A stretch of 64,000 bases of DNA from positions 26,745 to 90,744 of the forward strand of contig JBBIMW010000006.1 in assembly GCA_037444185.1 (NCBI GenBank). Direction: 5' to 3'. This stretch comes from JAILZP01 sp037444185. Lineage in GTDB: Bacteria; Bacillota; Desulfotomaculia; Desulfotomaculales; Desulfocucumaceae. Position numbers and translations under genes: made by a program. Under the pieces are notes generated by a model. The model did no database searches. It was not told the DNA's origin and saw nothing but the letters and a program-made list of their open reading frames with translations. This document shows positions 31,821 through 40,441 of this stretch, piece by piece (position 1 is the stretch's first letter; each line of letters starts with the position of its first letter).

Positions 31821-33023
31821 TTATAGCGGCACCCATGACTGCCCGAAAAAGCCCCTGCTGAAATAAGCCAGGCCTACATATAATGCCAACAGAACAAAAA
31901 GACGCTTCAGCCATATGTCGGGAATATATTTCTGAGTGCGCGGACCGATCATGGAGCCGATGAATATACCCACCAGCTGGGTGCCTATAAGCATCCAGTC
32001 CACAGCGGCGCCGGTGAACTTTAGATAGGAGGCGATACTGGTTACCATACTGGCAAGAACCGCCAGGGCCGATGTGCCGGCCACCACGAACATGGGCAGT
32101 CCCACCAGGGAGGTCAGGTAAGGAACGTACAGGAATCCTCCGCCCACTCCCAGGAAGGATGATATGGCCGCTATAACCACGCCTCCGATAAAGGCCAAAA
32201 TGGGGCTGAAGCCGAACCCCGATCCAAAGAAGGAAAACTCGATTCTGTTTATACCCCACTTGGTTACCTTGATTCCCTCCGACTGGACTGAGTCTTTTTC
32301 TTTAACGCTCTTTTCAAAGGCCTGGGCCGCAGCCTTGGCCGCCTTTTTGCTTTCCCGGCCCCTGGGGGTGGTCTCGTACAGCAGGAAGCCGCCCACCACG
32401 AACACTGCTACGCCGAACCAACCCTGGTAAGCGCTGAAAGAAATTTTACCACCGGTCAGTATGGGGATCACCACTGCGCCGAACAATGACCCGGCGCCCA
32501 GGGCCAGGCCCAGGGGCCAGGCCAGACGCTTGGCCTTGAGATAGTTAAGGCTGCTGATGGTGGCGGAAAGCCCCACCAGCCACTGGTTGGACATGCGGAT
32601 GCAGTCTGTGAGAACCTTGTTCAACTCCGGAGCCGTCTTTCTGAAGGCCTTGGTATAGTCCCCCAGACCATAGACGGTCATGTGGCCGACTCCGGCCATG
32701 ATACCTCCGAAGGCCCCCACAGTGGAAAAAATCCAGCCCACCCAGATGGCCCAAAGAAATGCCAAAACGGGGTTAATCCCAGGCGCCCCGGGAATACCCA
32801 AAAAGCCCCTGGGTGCGTTGGGATCGATCTGACCCGGCCCGGTTCCCGCCGGGGCCTTGGCTATGGCCGCGCCCAGCTTGCCTTCCAGTCCAAGGCTGCT
32901 GCCCACCGCCGCAGCCTTGGCCCCGGTGGTGGAGCCCGCCGCCAGGCTTCCGAACACAAGACTGGTCAAGAGCAAAACCAGAATTAATAATGACAATTTA
33001 AAAAAAATGTTTTTCCTGAACAA
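31821..33023 (-). CDS. TauE/SafE-family sulfite or organosulfonate exporter
   Basis: 400-residue permease of the TauE/SafE family with a duplicated four-helix core. GWIFSTVGAFGGIMAGVG in the first repeat and AAISSFLGVGGGFLYVPYLTSLVGLPMFVVAGTSALAVL in the second carry the family's FxGxGGG pattern. An N-terminal hydrophobic segment (KLSLLILVLLLTSLVFG) looks like a signal or extra helix, and a charged stretch (RGRESKKAAKAAAQAFEKSVKEKDSVQ) separates the halves. TTG start at 33023, weak site. Divergent from the molybdopterin oxidoreductase operon, so it may export a sulfur compound made or used there. Confidence 0.83.
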   Translation of the reverse strand: MFRKNIFFKLSLLILVLLLTSLVFGSLAAGSTTGAKAAAVGSSLGLEGKLGAAIAKAPAGTGPGQIDPNAPRGFLGIPGAPGINPVLAFLWAIWVGWIFSTVGAFGGIMAGVGHMTVYGLGDYTKAFRKTAPELNKVLTDCIRMSNQWLVGLSATISSLNYLKAKRLAWPLGLALGAGSLFGAVVIPILTGGKISFSAYQGWFGVAVFVVGGFLLYETTPRGRESKKAAKAAAQAFEKSVKEKDSVQSEGIKVTKWGINRIEFSFFGSGFGFSPILAFIGGVVIAAISSFLGVGGGFLYVPYLTSLVGLPMFVVAGTSALAVLASMVTSIASYLKFTGAAVDWMLIGTQLVGIFIGSMIGPRTQKYIPDIWLKRLFVLLALYVGLAYFSRGFFGQSWVPL

Positions 33024-33423
33024 AACTGTCCCCGGTCCGCAGGCCCACCGCCCGGATCCCTCCGGAAGGACGGATTCCCGGATGAAATAGACTGTACCGG
33101 GTTTTCACCTCTCTTTTTTAAATTACCATACCCGCCATGCCTGTGGAGAATATCTGTAAAATCAACCCCCTTCCAAAAGATTGATAAACTGAAACAATTC
33201 AACTTATTTTTACCGTACCAGAAAACCAGGCTTGTCAATGTCAGCCGGGCGACCATTCATTTGTCATCTTTTTGACATTGACTTGTCTGAAAGGAGACAG
33301 CAAAATTGTCATAGAAGCGACATTGTTCACGTCAGTTATCTGATATTTTTTATAATACTAGATTATCTTAAAGATAAATATTTTTTATGGATTACATCTG
33401 TGTGGCGGGAGGGATTGTTTTTT
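33024..33423 (+). other. 400-base divergent intergenic region
   Basis: Between the TauE-type exporter (minus) and the molybdoenzyme operon (plus). It contains two CRP/FNR-type palindromes (33262-33277, 33307-33322), a TATAAT at 33351-33356 with poor -35, and extra GTCA half-sites (33233-33240 and 33328-33334). No gene was seen. Confidence 0.5.
33262..33322 (+). promoter_or_regulatory. Two CRP/FNR-type sites upstream of the molybdoenzyme operon
   Basis: TGTCA-TCTTTT-TGACA (33262-33277) is a perfect five-base inverted repeat with six-base spacer. TGTCA-TAGAAG-CGACA (33307-33322) is the same with one mismatch. Their starts are 45 bases apart. CRP/FNR proteins bind this layout (TGTGA-N6-TCACA in E. 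coli CRP). Relative to the TATAAT at 33351, the centres fall near -48 and -93. Confidence 0.65.
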
Positions 33424-35508
33424 ATGCGGGAAGTCTACAGTATTTGCCTGATGTGTACCGTAAGGTGTCCAATCAAAGTGCTGGTCAAAAACGACGATGT
33501 TAAATTGATCGAGGGCAACCCCCAGGTGGCGGGTATTGAAGGCAGCATCTGCCCCAAAGGGGCGGCCGGTGTCTGCCTTTTGAACGATGACGAAAGACTG
33601 AAAAGCCCGCTGATCAGAACCGGCCCCAGGGGATCGGGGCATTGGCGCGAGACCACCTGGGACGAGGCTCTGGACTATATCGCCCAAAGGATTAAAGACA
33701 TAAAGGACCGGCACGGCGGGCGCAGCATAGCCCTGACCGAAAGGGCCCACCTCAACTCCCACATTAGTAAAACGTTTATGAGGGCCCTGGGCTCCCCCAA
33801 TTATTTCACCCACGATTCCTGTTGTAAGGGTTCCCTCAATACCGCCTTCCGCTCAATGACAGGTTACCCTGACGGTAATATAGGCATCGACGTCGGCAGG
33901 ACAAATTATATTGTGGCCTATGGCCGCAACCTGTTCGAGTCCATTGAACTCAAGATGGTAAAGCAGCTGACCCGGGCCATGGACAAAGGTACTAAACTGG
34001 TCTACATCGACCCCAGAGTTACCGTGACCGCCATCAGGTCCCACAAATACCTCATGATCCGTCCGGGGACCGACCTTGCCCTGAATTACGCCCTAATGCA
34101 CGTCATCACAAAGGAAGGTCTATACGACAAGGAATTTGTCAACCGCTGGGTAACGGGCTTCAAGGCGTTGAAAAGTTTTGTCGAGCCCTATTCCCCGAAG
34201 TGGGCGGAGCAGGAAACCGGCATTCCGGCCAGTGAAATAATCTCTCTGGCCAGGGAGGCCAGCGAGGCGAAGCCCTCGGTGGTTTTCCACTATGGCTACC
34301 GCTGCGCCAACTATAAAAACGAAGTCTATTTCAGAAGGTCCCTGATTATGCTGAACGCCCTGATGGGCAACTTCGAGGCCCCCGGCGGCATATTCGTCAA
34401 AAAAGGCGCCGGGGACGCAGGCAAAAGGAATCTGCGAAAACTGCTGGACCAGGAACTGCCAAAAGTTGCCGACGAACGGTGCGACGGGGTGGGCACATCA
34501 AGATTCCCCACCCCGGACCCGGCCCATGGAGTTGTTCAGATGCTTCCAAACATCATCCTGTCGGAAAACCCGTACCCCGTCAAGGCCCTGCTGGTCTGGC
34601 GCCACGATCCAGTGCTGTCCATACCCGACTATGAAAACAACAAACGGGCCTTCAATAAACTGGACCTTCTGGTGGCCATCGATATTCAGTTCAGTGAAAC
34701 CGCCTGGATGGCCGACGTCATCCTGCCGGAATCCACATACCTGGAGCGGGGCGACTCCATACAGGAGGCCGGCGGACTGAAGCCCAGTCTCGTCATGCGC
34801 AGGCCCGCAGTATCACCCCGGTACGACACCAAGCCGGGCTGGGAAATAATGAAACTGCTGGCAGACAGACTGGGCGTGGGACAACACTTCCCCTACAAAT
34901 CACTTGAAGATCTCTGGGCGTATCAGCTTGAGGGCACCGGAATTTCCATCGGAGATTTCGATGCCGGTGGTGTGGTATACCTGAGCAAGGACGCCATATA
35001 CTGGGACAGGAACGAGGGTCTGAAATTCAAAACACCGTCCGGTAAAATCGAATTTGTATCCAACCTTTTCGAGAATAACGGCATACCATCATTTCTGCCC
35101 TATGATCCGGTCACTCCACCGGAGGAAGGATCTTTCCGCCTGATGATCGGCCGGAATGTTGCCCACACCCACGTTTCAACACAGAACAACCCCCTGCTGA
35201 ATGAGCTGGTGCCTGAAAACCTGCTGTGGATCAATTCCAAAGAAGCCAAAAAAATCGGCGTCACAAACGGAGGGATGGTGAAAGTGTCCTCCAGCCGCGG
35301 AACGGAAACCATTCGCGCCTTCGTCACGGACCTCATCCACCCTGAGGCCGTATTTATGCTGCACGGATTCGGCCGCCGGGTGCCCGCCCTGACCAGGTGC
35401 TACAAAAAAGGCGCCAGCGACACCGCACTGCAGGAAAACGTGACGGACATGGTGGGAGGAAGCCCCGCTTTACAGCATGTGTACGTTAAAGTCAAGCCCA
35501 TATCCTGA
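33424..35508 (+). CDS. Molybdopterin oxidoreductase (DMSO reductase superfamily, Psr/Phs-like)
   Basis: 694-residue bis-MGD enzyme. N-terminal 4Fe-4S motif C8-X2-C11-X3-C15-X27-C43, then the MGD-binding domains and a C-terminal molydop-binding domain (GRNVAHTHVSTQNNPLLNEL...VKVSSSRGTETIRAFVTDLIHPEAVFMLHGFGRR). The likely metal-ligand region is HDSCCKG with C133 and C134. No twin-arginine signal, so it should be cytoplasmic, unlike classical thiosulfate or polysulfide reductase. ATG 33424 after GGGAGGG; the frame is open 64 codons upstream without similarity. First of a three-gene operon with a ferredoxin and a flavoprotein. Substrate unknown; sulfur compounds are a guess from family and neighbours. 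Confidence 0.88.
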   Translation: MREVYSICLMCTVRCPIKVLVKNDDVKLIEGNPQVAGIEGSICPKGAAGVCLLNDDERLKSPLIRTGPRGSGHWRETTWDEALDYIAQRIKDIKDRHGGRSIALTERAHLNSHISKTFMRALGSPNYFTHDSCCKGSLNTAFRSMTGYPDGNIGIDVGRTNYIVAYGRNLFESIELKMVKQLTRAMDKGTKLVYIDPRVTVTAIRSHKYLMIRPGTDLALNYALMHVITKEGLYDKEFVNRWVTGFKALKSFVEPYSPKWAEQETGIPASEIISLAREASEAKPSVVFHYGYRCANYKNEVYFRRSLIMLNALMGNFEAPGGIFVKKGAGDAGKRNLRKLLDQELPKVADERCDGVGTSRFPTPDPAHGVVQMLPNIILSENPYPVKALLVWRHDPVLSIPDYENNKRAFNKLDLLVAIDIQFSETAWMADVILPESTYLERGDSIQEAGGLKPSLVMRRPAVSPRYDTKPGWEIMKLLADRLGVGQHFPYKSLEDLWAYQLEGTGISIGDFDAGGVVYLSKDAIYWDRNEGLKFKTPSGKIEFVSNLFENNGIPSFLPYDPVTPPEEGSFRLMIGRNVAHTHVSTQNNPLLNELVPENLLWINSKEAKKIGVTNGGMVKVSSSRGTETIRAFVTDLIHPEAVFMLHGFGRRVPALTRCYKKGASDTALQENVTDMVGGSPALQHVYVKVKPIS

Positions 35509-35523
35509 GATGGAGGAATATGT

Positions 35524-36036
35524 ATGAGCCATTACTATCTGTTTCATGACGACAAAAAATGCATTTCCTGCCGCGCCTGTCAGGTGCAGTGCAAGATAAA
35601 CAAAGGCCTCGGCGTGGGGCCCAAACCAAATCAAATCATTGAGGTGGGACCGGAAAAAACCGATGGCAGGCCCAGGGCAGCTTATGTGTTCATGTCCTGC
35701 TTCCACTGCGAAAAACCCTGGTGCATGGCGGCCTGCCCCAGCGGCGCCATACAGAAGCGAACCGGGGACGGCATCATATTTATCGACGATAATCTCTGCG
35801 TAGGCTGCAAAAGCTGCATCATAGCATGTCCCTGGAGTGCCCCCCAGTGGGACACGAAAAAAGATGTGGCAGTAAAATGCGACTACTGCAAGGGCCGCAT
35901 CAGCTCCGGACGCAAACCCGCATGCGTCACAGCCTGTCCCACCGGCTGCCTGGCCTTCGACACGGTGGACCGCATGCCGGACACCAAGCGCGTAAGATTC
36001 GCCAGGGAGATCTATTCGGGAAGGACCATCAGATAA
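35524..36036 (+). CDS. Four-cluster ferredoxin-type electron transfer subunit
   Basis: 170-residue DmsB/NrfC/HycB-type protein with four cysteine quartets: CISCRACQVQC near residue 14, CFHCEKPWCMAAC near 60, CVGCKSCIIAC near 92, and CDYCKGRI...CVTACPTGC near 120. It passes electrons between the molybdoenzyme and the flavoprotein that follows. ATG 35524 with GGAGG just upstream, 15 bases after the molybdoenzyme stop. No membrane anchor gene (DmsC/PsrC type) is present, consistent with a soluble complex. Confidence 0.92.
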   Translation: MSHYYLFHDDKKCISCRACQVQCKINKGLGVGPKPNQIIEVGPEKTDGRPRAAYVFMSCFHCEKPWCMAACPSGAIQKRTGDGIIFIDDNLCVGCKSCIIACPWSAPQWDTKKDVAVKCDYCKGRISSGRKPACVTACPTGCLAFDTVDRMPDTKRVRFAREIYSGRTIR

Positions 36037-36048
36037 AGAGGTGGATTT

Positions 36049-38229
36049 ATGTCCGAAACCGGCTGTGCGTTAAATAACACCGTAGATATCATATGCTCCT
36101 TTTTAGAGGAAGGAGAATGTTGCAGCCTTTGCCGGCGCATGTTCAACAGTATTCTTAAGCTGCTGGAGCCGGTCAGGAAGGGGGAGGCCCCCCGGGAACC
36201 GGACATTATTGAGACCATCGGCCTTCTGGCCGGTGACGTAATGAATTCCTGCAACTGCGACCGGGGCAGGCCCGTGGCCGAAAATGTCATCTCCATTTTG
36301 CGTGACAACATGGGGGATTTTTTAGCCCACATAGAAAAAAGACTATGCCCAGCCTCCCGGTGTCCTCAGCTGGTGATTGCCCCCTGCCAGGCGGCCTGCC
36401 CGGCGGGCATAGATGTACCCAATTACGTGGCTCTGGTGGGAGAGGGCCGTTATGAAGAGGCCCTGGAACTGATCAGGGAAGATGTTCCCTTGCCCGGCGT
36501 CCTGGGACGGGTTTGTGAGCGCCCTTGCGAAAAGGAATGCAGAAGAAGCCTAGTGGACAAGCCCATTGCCATATGCGCCCTGAAAAGATTTGCCTACGAC
36601 AAGGTGGATATGACCGGCGGAAACCCCCCCTCCCCGCCGGAAAAAGAACATAAAGAAAAGATCGCCATAGTGGGCTCCGGGCCCGCGGGACTTTCGGCAG
36701 CGTTTCTGCTGGCCAGAAAAGGCTATGGGGTGACCATATTTGAAGCCATGTCCGAGCCGGGAGGCATGCTGACCTACGGTATCCCCCCATACAGGCTCCC
36801 ACGGAAAGTAATCCGGGACGAAATCGGCTATATAAAAGATCTGGGCGTGGAAATAAAGCTCAACACACCCATTTCCGGCAACTACGACATAGATGCGCTG
36901 AAAAAAGAGGGATATGCCGCAGTTTTTTTAAGCTCCGGGGCCTGGGAGGGCTCCAGGCCCAAAATCCCCGACCTGGACAAGTTCAAAGGTGTATACGACG
37001 GAGTAAGCTTCCTCAGAACAGTTAACAAGTTCCTGCTGAATGAAGCGGAAACCGAAAAGATCGACTTGAACGGCAAAAAAGTGGCGGTGGTGGGGGGCGG
37101 AAACGTAGCCATTGATGCGGCAAGGGTATCCCTTCGCCTGGGAGCGGATAAAGTCAGCATTTTATACCGCCGCACCCGGGAGGAAATGCCGGCCCTGCGG
37201 GAAGAAGTCGAGGACGCCGAAAGAGAAGGGGTTGAGCTCAATTATCTGGTTTCCCCCATCAATGTGGGAGGAGAAGGTGGCAAGGTACAGCACATCCACT
37301 GCATCCGCAACGAACCCAGCCATCCGGATCGGAGCGGACGCCTCCGGCCCGTACCGGTGGAGAACTCGGAATTCAAAATACACACCGATGTGATCATATT
37401 CGCCACCGGCCAGCAGCCCCTTCTCACTTACATTAAAGGAAAGCTGTTCATCACCCTGGTGGACGCAGCCCAAAAACGGATTATGGTCAAGAACCCCCTG
37501 ACTATGGAAACTTCACAGCCCGGTGTCTTTTCCGGCGGGGACACGGTGACCGGGCCGGCCACCGTAATCATGGCCATCGCCGCCGGAAAGCGTGCCGCCG
37601 CCGGCATCGACGCTTACTTGAGGGGCAAAATACTGCTGGTTGACGTTAATAAGGAAAAAAGAAGGAGCAAAACCATTATTCCGGTGACCAGCTCGGAAAA
37701 AGCACAACCCAGCCTGGTGGATTATCACCGGCTTTACCTGCCGGAAAAAAAGAACACCTTTGATGAAATAACCCGGACCATCAGCGAGGAAGCCGCCGCA
37801 GCGGAGGCCCGCCGGTGCCTGCGCTGCGACATCTGTATCTCCTGCGGCCGATGCGTGGACAACTGCCGTACTCGCCTCAAGGTGAACGCCATCCGGCTGG
37901 GTTATGTCGAAGGCGAAAAAGGGGCGGACTTCAAGCAGTCGGAAGAAAACTGCATAGGCTGCGGCACCTGTTATGTCAACTGCCCCACCGGGGCCATAAC
38001 CATGGAAGACGGGGAAAAATACCGTGAAATGCGCATGTGCGGCACACTGATGAGCCGGCTGGAAATGGTGGAGTGCCGGGTATGCGGGCAGACCTTCGCC
38101 ACGGTAAAGCACCTTGACCTCATAAACACCAACATCAGGGGACGCTTCGGGCAGGGGCACCGTAAAATAATCTGCCCCGAATGCACACCCAGGGCGCTGT
38201 CTGAAAGCACCCACAGCATCAAAACCTAG
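36049..38229 (+). CDS. NuoF-cluster/GltD-like FAD-NAD(P)-binding flavoprotein with ferredoxin tail
   Basis: 726-residue fusion. Residues about 15-97 match the 4Fe-4S domain of NuoF (EGECCSLC...DIIETIGLLAGDVMNSCNC...FLAHIEKR). Then a GltD-type Fer4_20 domain (C113, C117, C156, C160, C164), an FAD domain (GSGPAGLSA, 209-217), an NAD(P) domain (VVGGGNVAIDAARVSLRLGA), and two C-terminal ferredoxin clusters (CLRCDICISCGRC, CIGCGTCYVNC). A final CRVCGQTF...CPEC pair may bind zinc. It should link pyridine nucleotides to the molybdoenzyme through the ferredoxin subunit. Ends ten bases before the convergent crp/fnr gene. Direction of electron flow unknown. Confidence 0.88.
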   Translation: MSETGCALNNTVDIICSFLEEGECCSLCRRMFNSILKLLEPVRKGEAPREPDIIETIGLLAGDVMNSCNCDRGRPVAENVISILRDNMGDFLAHIEKRLCPASRCPQLVIAPCQAACPAGIDVPNYVALVGEGRYEEALELIREDVPLPGVLGRVCERPCEKECRRSLVDKPIAICALKRFAYDKVDMTGGNPPSPPEKEHKEKIAIVGSGPAGLSAAFLLARKGYGVTIFEAMSEPGGMLTYGIPPYRLPRKVIRDEIGYIKDLGVEIKLNTPISGNYDIDALKKEGYAAVFLSSGAWEGSRPKIPDLDKFKGVYDGVSFLRTVNKFLLNEAETEKIDLNGKKVAVVGGGNVAIDAARVSLRLGADKVSILYRRTREEMPALREEVEDAEREGVELNYLVSPINVGGEGGKVQHIHCIRNEPSHPDRSGRLRPVPVENSEFKIHTDVIIFATGQQPLLTYIKGKLFITLVDAAQKRIMVKNPLTMETSQPGVFSGGDTVTGPATVIMAIAAGKRAAAGIDAYLRGKILLVDVNKEKRRSKTIIPVTSSEKAQPSLVDYHRLYLPEKKNTFDEITRTISEEAAAAEARRCLRCDICISCGRCVDNCRTRLKVNAIRLGYVEGEKGADFKQSEENCIGCGTCYVNCPTGAITMEDGEKYREMRMCGTLMSRLEMVECRVCGQTFATVKHLDLINTNIRGRFGQGHRKIICPECTPRALSESTHSIKT

Positions 38230-38238
38230 GAAGGATAA

Positions 38239-38907
38239 TCAGGTTATCCACCTGGTCAGTTTGTCCGGGTTCAGGATCATGATTCCCCGCCCCTCGTAGT
38301 CAATACCTTTCTCCATCTTGAATGTGTTAAGGAGGGATGTTACTGTCTGTCTGGAGGTGCCTACCATATTGGCCAATTCCTCATGGGTAAGTTGAAGGTT
38401 TATCTTTACACCTCTTTTGTATTCCTCCCCGCATCGTTCCCCCATCTTCAAAAGCATCATTGCCAGCCTGCCGGGGGCCTGCCAACACATCATCTCGTGG
38501 ATGATGGCCTCGGCTTCCCTCATCCTGGCCCCCAGAAACTTCGCCACTTTTAACGCCAGGACAGGATGCCTGGAAAGAAGCTCTTCGAACTTGTTTTTTC
38601 TGATAATGACCAGACTTACATTACTTATCGCCCCGGCAAAGCAGGTCCTTTCCCCGCCCCAAAGGGTTTCCGCGAGCCCCATGATCTCCCCCGGACTTCT
38701 TATGCTGCCCACCGTTGCCCGGCGGCCGTCCAAAGATAGCCTGTATATTTTAACCCAACCGCTTTCAATAAGAAAAACCCTGTCCGCAATATCCCCCGCA
38801 GCGAAAATAACGTGGTTTTTGGGATAATGCACCGTCGAACCGGCTTCCCTTAAAATAATTTTTTCGACTTCGTCCAAAGTCGGGTACTCGATGCTGGCAA
38901 TGGTCAT
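38239..38907 (-). CDS. CRP/FNR-family transcriptional regulator
   Basis: 222 residues: N-terminal cyclic-nucleotide-like beta-barrel (STVHYPKNHVIFAAGDIADRVFLIESGWVKIYRLSLDGRRATVGSIRSPGEIMGLAETLW) and C-terminal winged helix (LQLTHEELANMVGTSRQTVTSLLNTFKMEKGIDY), with recognition helix TSRQTVTSLL. No N-terminal cysteine cluster as in FNR, so the signal is probably a small ligand, not an Fe-S oxygen sensor. Convergent with and ten bases from the flavoprotein gene. The TGTCA-N6-TGACA sites in front of the molybdoenzyme operon are its likely targets. Confidence 0.92.
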   Translation of the reverse strand: MTIASIEYPTLDEVEKIILREAGSTVHYPKNHVIFAAGDIADRVFLIESGWVKIYRLSLDGRRATVGSIRSPGEIMGLAETLWGGERTCFAGAISNVSLVIIRKNKFEELLSRHPVLALKVAKFLGARMREAEAIIHEMMCWQAPGRLAMMLLKMGERCGEEYKRGVKINLQLTHEELANMVGTSRQTVTSLLNTFKMEKGIDYEGRGIMILNPDKLTRWIT

Positions 38908-38934
38908 GGGCCGCTCCTTAGATTAACATATAAT

Positions 38935-39912
38935 TTAGCGGTAAGGCTTTATCCTCTCTTTCAGCTCATAAAAAAGATTGTTGAATATTTCCTTTACGGA
39001 GAGTATTTCCTTTATTTGGTACACATTCTGACCCACAAAAACCACTCCCTCGTCCACCTCACCCGTCCTGGATTTTTCCAGTGCGCTCAAAATGCAATAC
39101 TGCCCGCTGCACTGCTTCAAACAAGCGTCGCACTCCTGGGGGGCGGGTGCCTCGCCTGAAAGAAGCCTGGACACAAAAGTATTTTTCAGCGCTCTGCCGG
39201 GCATGCCCACCGGGCTCGGTATGACAGTGACATCCTCGGGCCTTGCTCCGAGATACATTTTCTTGAATGATTCTGAAACACTGCATTCCTTGCTGAGAAC
39301 AAATCTGGTGGCCATCTGGACTCCATCGGCCCCCAACTTCAATGCCTTGGCGATGCCCTCCCCGTTGACTATCCCGCCGGCCGCAAGCAGGGGGATCCTG
39401 ACCGCCTCCCTTATGGCGGGAAGTATTTCAAACAGCGGCCTGTCGGTGCCAAGGTGCCCGCCGGCTTCGGCGCCCTCCACCACCACCGCCGCCGCCCCGA
39501 ATTTCTCCGCCAAGGCAGCCAGCCTGGCCGATGAAACTATGGAGACAATGGGTACCCCGGCCTCCTTGCCCCATTTGAATACGTCCCGGGAGAAGCCGGC
39601 GCCGGTAAATATAGTGTCCACTTTTTCCTCTATGGCGGCTTTTACCATATCGGCAAATTCCCTGATGGCAAACATTATGTTCACACCCACTATGCCACTG
39701 GTAAGCTTTTTGGACTCCCTTATCTCCATGCGCATTTCTTCCAGATCCATGCCGGTGGCCCCGATGACCCCGATACCGCCGGCCTCCGCCACCGCCGCCG
39801 CCAGTGAGGACGTTGAAATCCTCACGGCCATCCCTCCCTGTATGATGGGATATGTGGGTGTCAAATCCCCTATTGAAAGTTTTGGGAGCTTCAACAAAGG
39901 AACCGCCTCCAT
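38935..39912 (-). CDS. Nitronate monooxygenase / FabK-type FMN flavoprotein
   Basis: 325-residue TIM-barrel FMN enzyme of the NMO/FabK family. Seen: TYPIIQGGMAVRISTSSLAAAVAEAGGIGVIGA at the N-terminus, GAEAGGHLGTDRPLFEILP in the flavin-binding middle, and IPLLAAGGIVNGEGIAKALKLGADGVQMATRF. A cysteine-rich segment (ECDACLKQCSGQYC) near residues 260-275 is unusual for classical NMOs and occurs in some anaerobe members. Possible roles are nitronate oxidation or enoyl-ACP reduction; anaerobic lifestyle favours the reductive option. No operon partner. The 227-base gap at 39913-40139 shows nothing beyond AT-rich promoter-like DNA. Confidence 0.85.
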   Translation of the reverse strand: MEAVPLLKLPKLSIGDLTPTYPIIQGGMAVRISTSSLAAAVAEAGGIGVIGATGMDLEEMRMEIRESKKLTSGIVGVNIMFAIREFADMVKAAIEEKVDTIFTGAGFSRDVFKWGKEAGVPIVSIVSSARLAALAEKFGAAAVVVEGAEAGGHLGTDRPLFEILPAIREAVRIPLLAAGGIVNGEGIAKALKLGADGVQMATRFVLSKECSVSESFKKMYLGARPEDVTVIPSPVGMPGRALKNTFVSRLLSGEAPAPQECDACLKQCSGQYCILSALEKSRTGEVDEGVVFVGQNVYQIKEILSVKEIFNNLFYELKERIKPYR

Positions 39913-40139
39913 CTTTCAGCCATAAAATGCCTTTTCTTTCTACAGTTATAAAATATAAATTGTGCATTTTTATTATTACCTTTGCCGACAATTAATAAAA
40001 ACAGTCTCATCAGGCCAATAATCTTCAAGTTCAACGGTCTTAACTTTTATTCCACATCAACCGGTCAGTTCCTGTATGTTATAAAGGTATTTCAAAAAAA
40101 ATGAAGAATAATATAATAAAAATTTTCAAAGGTGAAAAA

Positions 40140-40370
40140 ATGGCCAAGGAAATTATTATAAAGCCCCGGCTGTGCCTCGGCTGCTCCACCTGCTCCCTGG
40201 CATGCTCCTTGCGCCACATGGGCGCATTCAGGCCCTCCATGGCGCACGTAAGACTACAAAAAAAAGATTTCGAGGGAGTCTTCGATATAACCTTTTCCTC
40301 CTCCTGCCGTGGATGCGGATCGTGCGCCCGTTCGTGCCCCTCGGGAGCACTGAAGGAGATTGACTTGTAG
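40140..40370 (+). CDS. Two-cluster 4Fe-4S ferredoxin next to the second aldehyde oxidoreductase
   Basis: 76 residues from ATG 40140 (AAAGGTG site); an upstream ATG at 40101 would add 13 residues. Two quartets: C12-X2-C15-X2-C18-X3-C22 (CLGCSTCSLAC) and CRGCGSCARSCP near residues 59-69. Basic at the N-terminus. Placed 71 bases before the aldehyde oxidoreductase gene, it is the likely electron partner or a dedicated subunit of that enzyme, as seen in other AOR operons. The spacing between clusters is longer than in clostridial ferredoxin. Confidence 0.88.
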   Translation: MAKEIIIKPRLCLGCSTCSLACSLRHMGAFRPSMAHVRLQKKDFEGVFDITFSSSCRGCGSCARSCPSGALKEIDL

Positions 40371-40441
40371 GATTTTCGTGATGGATATCGGGGAGGTGCA
40401 AGCCGGGGCGGCCGTGTCACAAACCGGCCCGAAGGCAGTTT

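Noticed and set aside
40371..40441. GC-rich imperfect hairpin between the ferredoxin and second aldehyde oxidoreductase as a riboswitch
   Set aside because: Pairing is weak and interrupted, and the gap is only 71 bases; not comparable to the stem-loop at 6511-6598.
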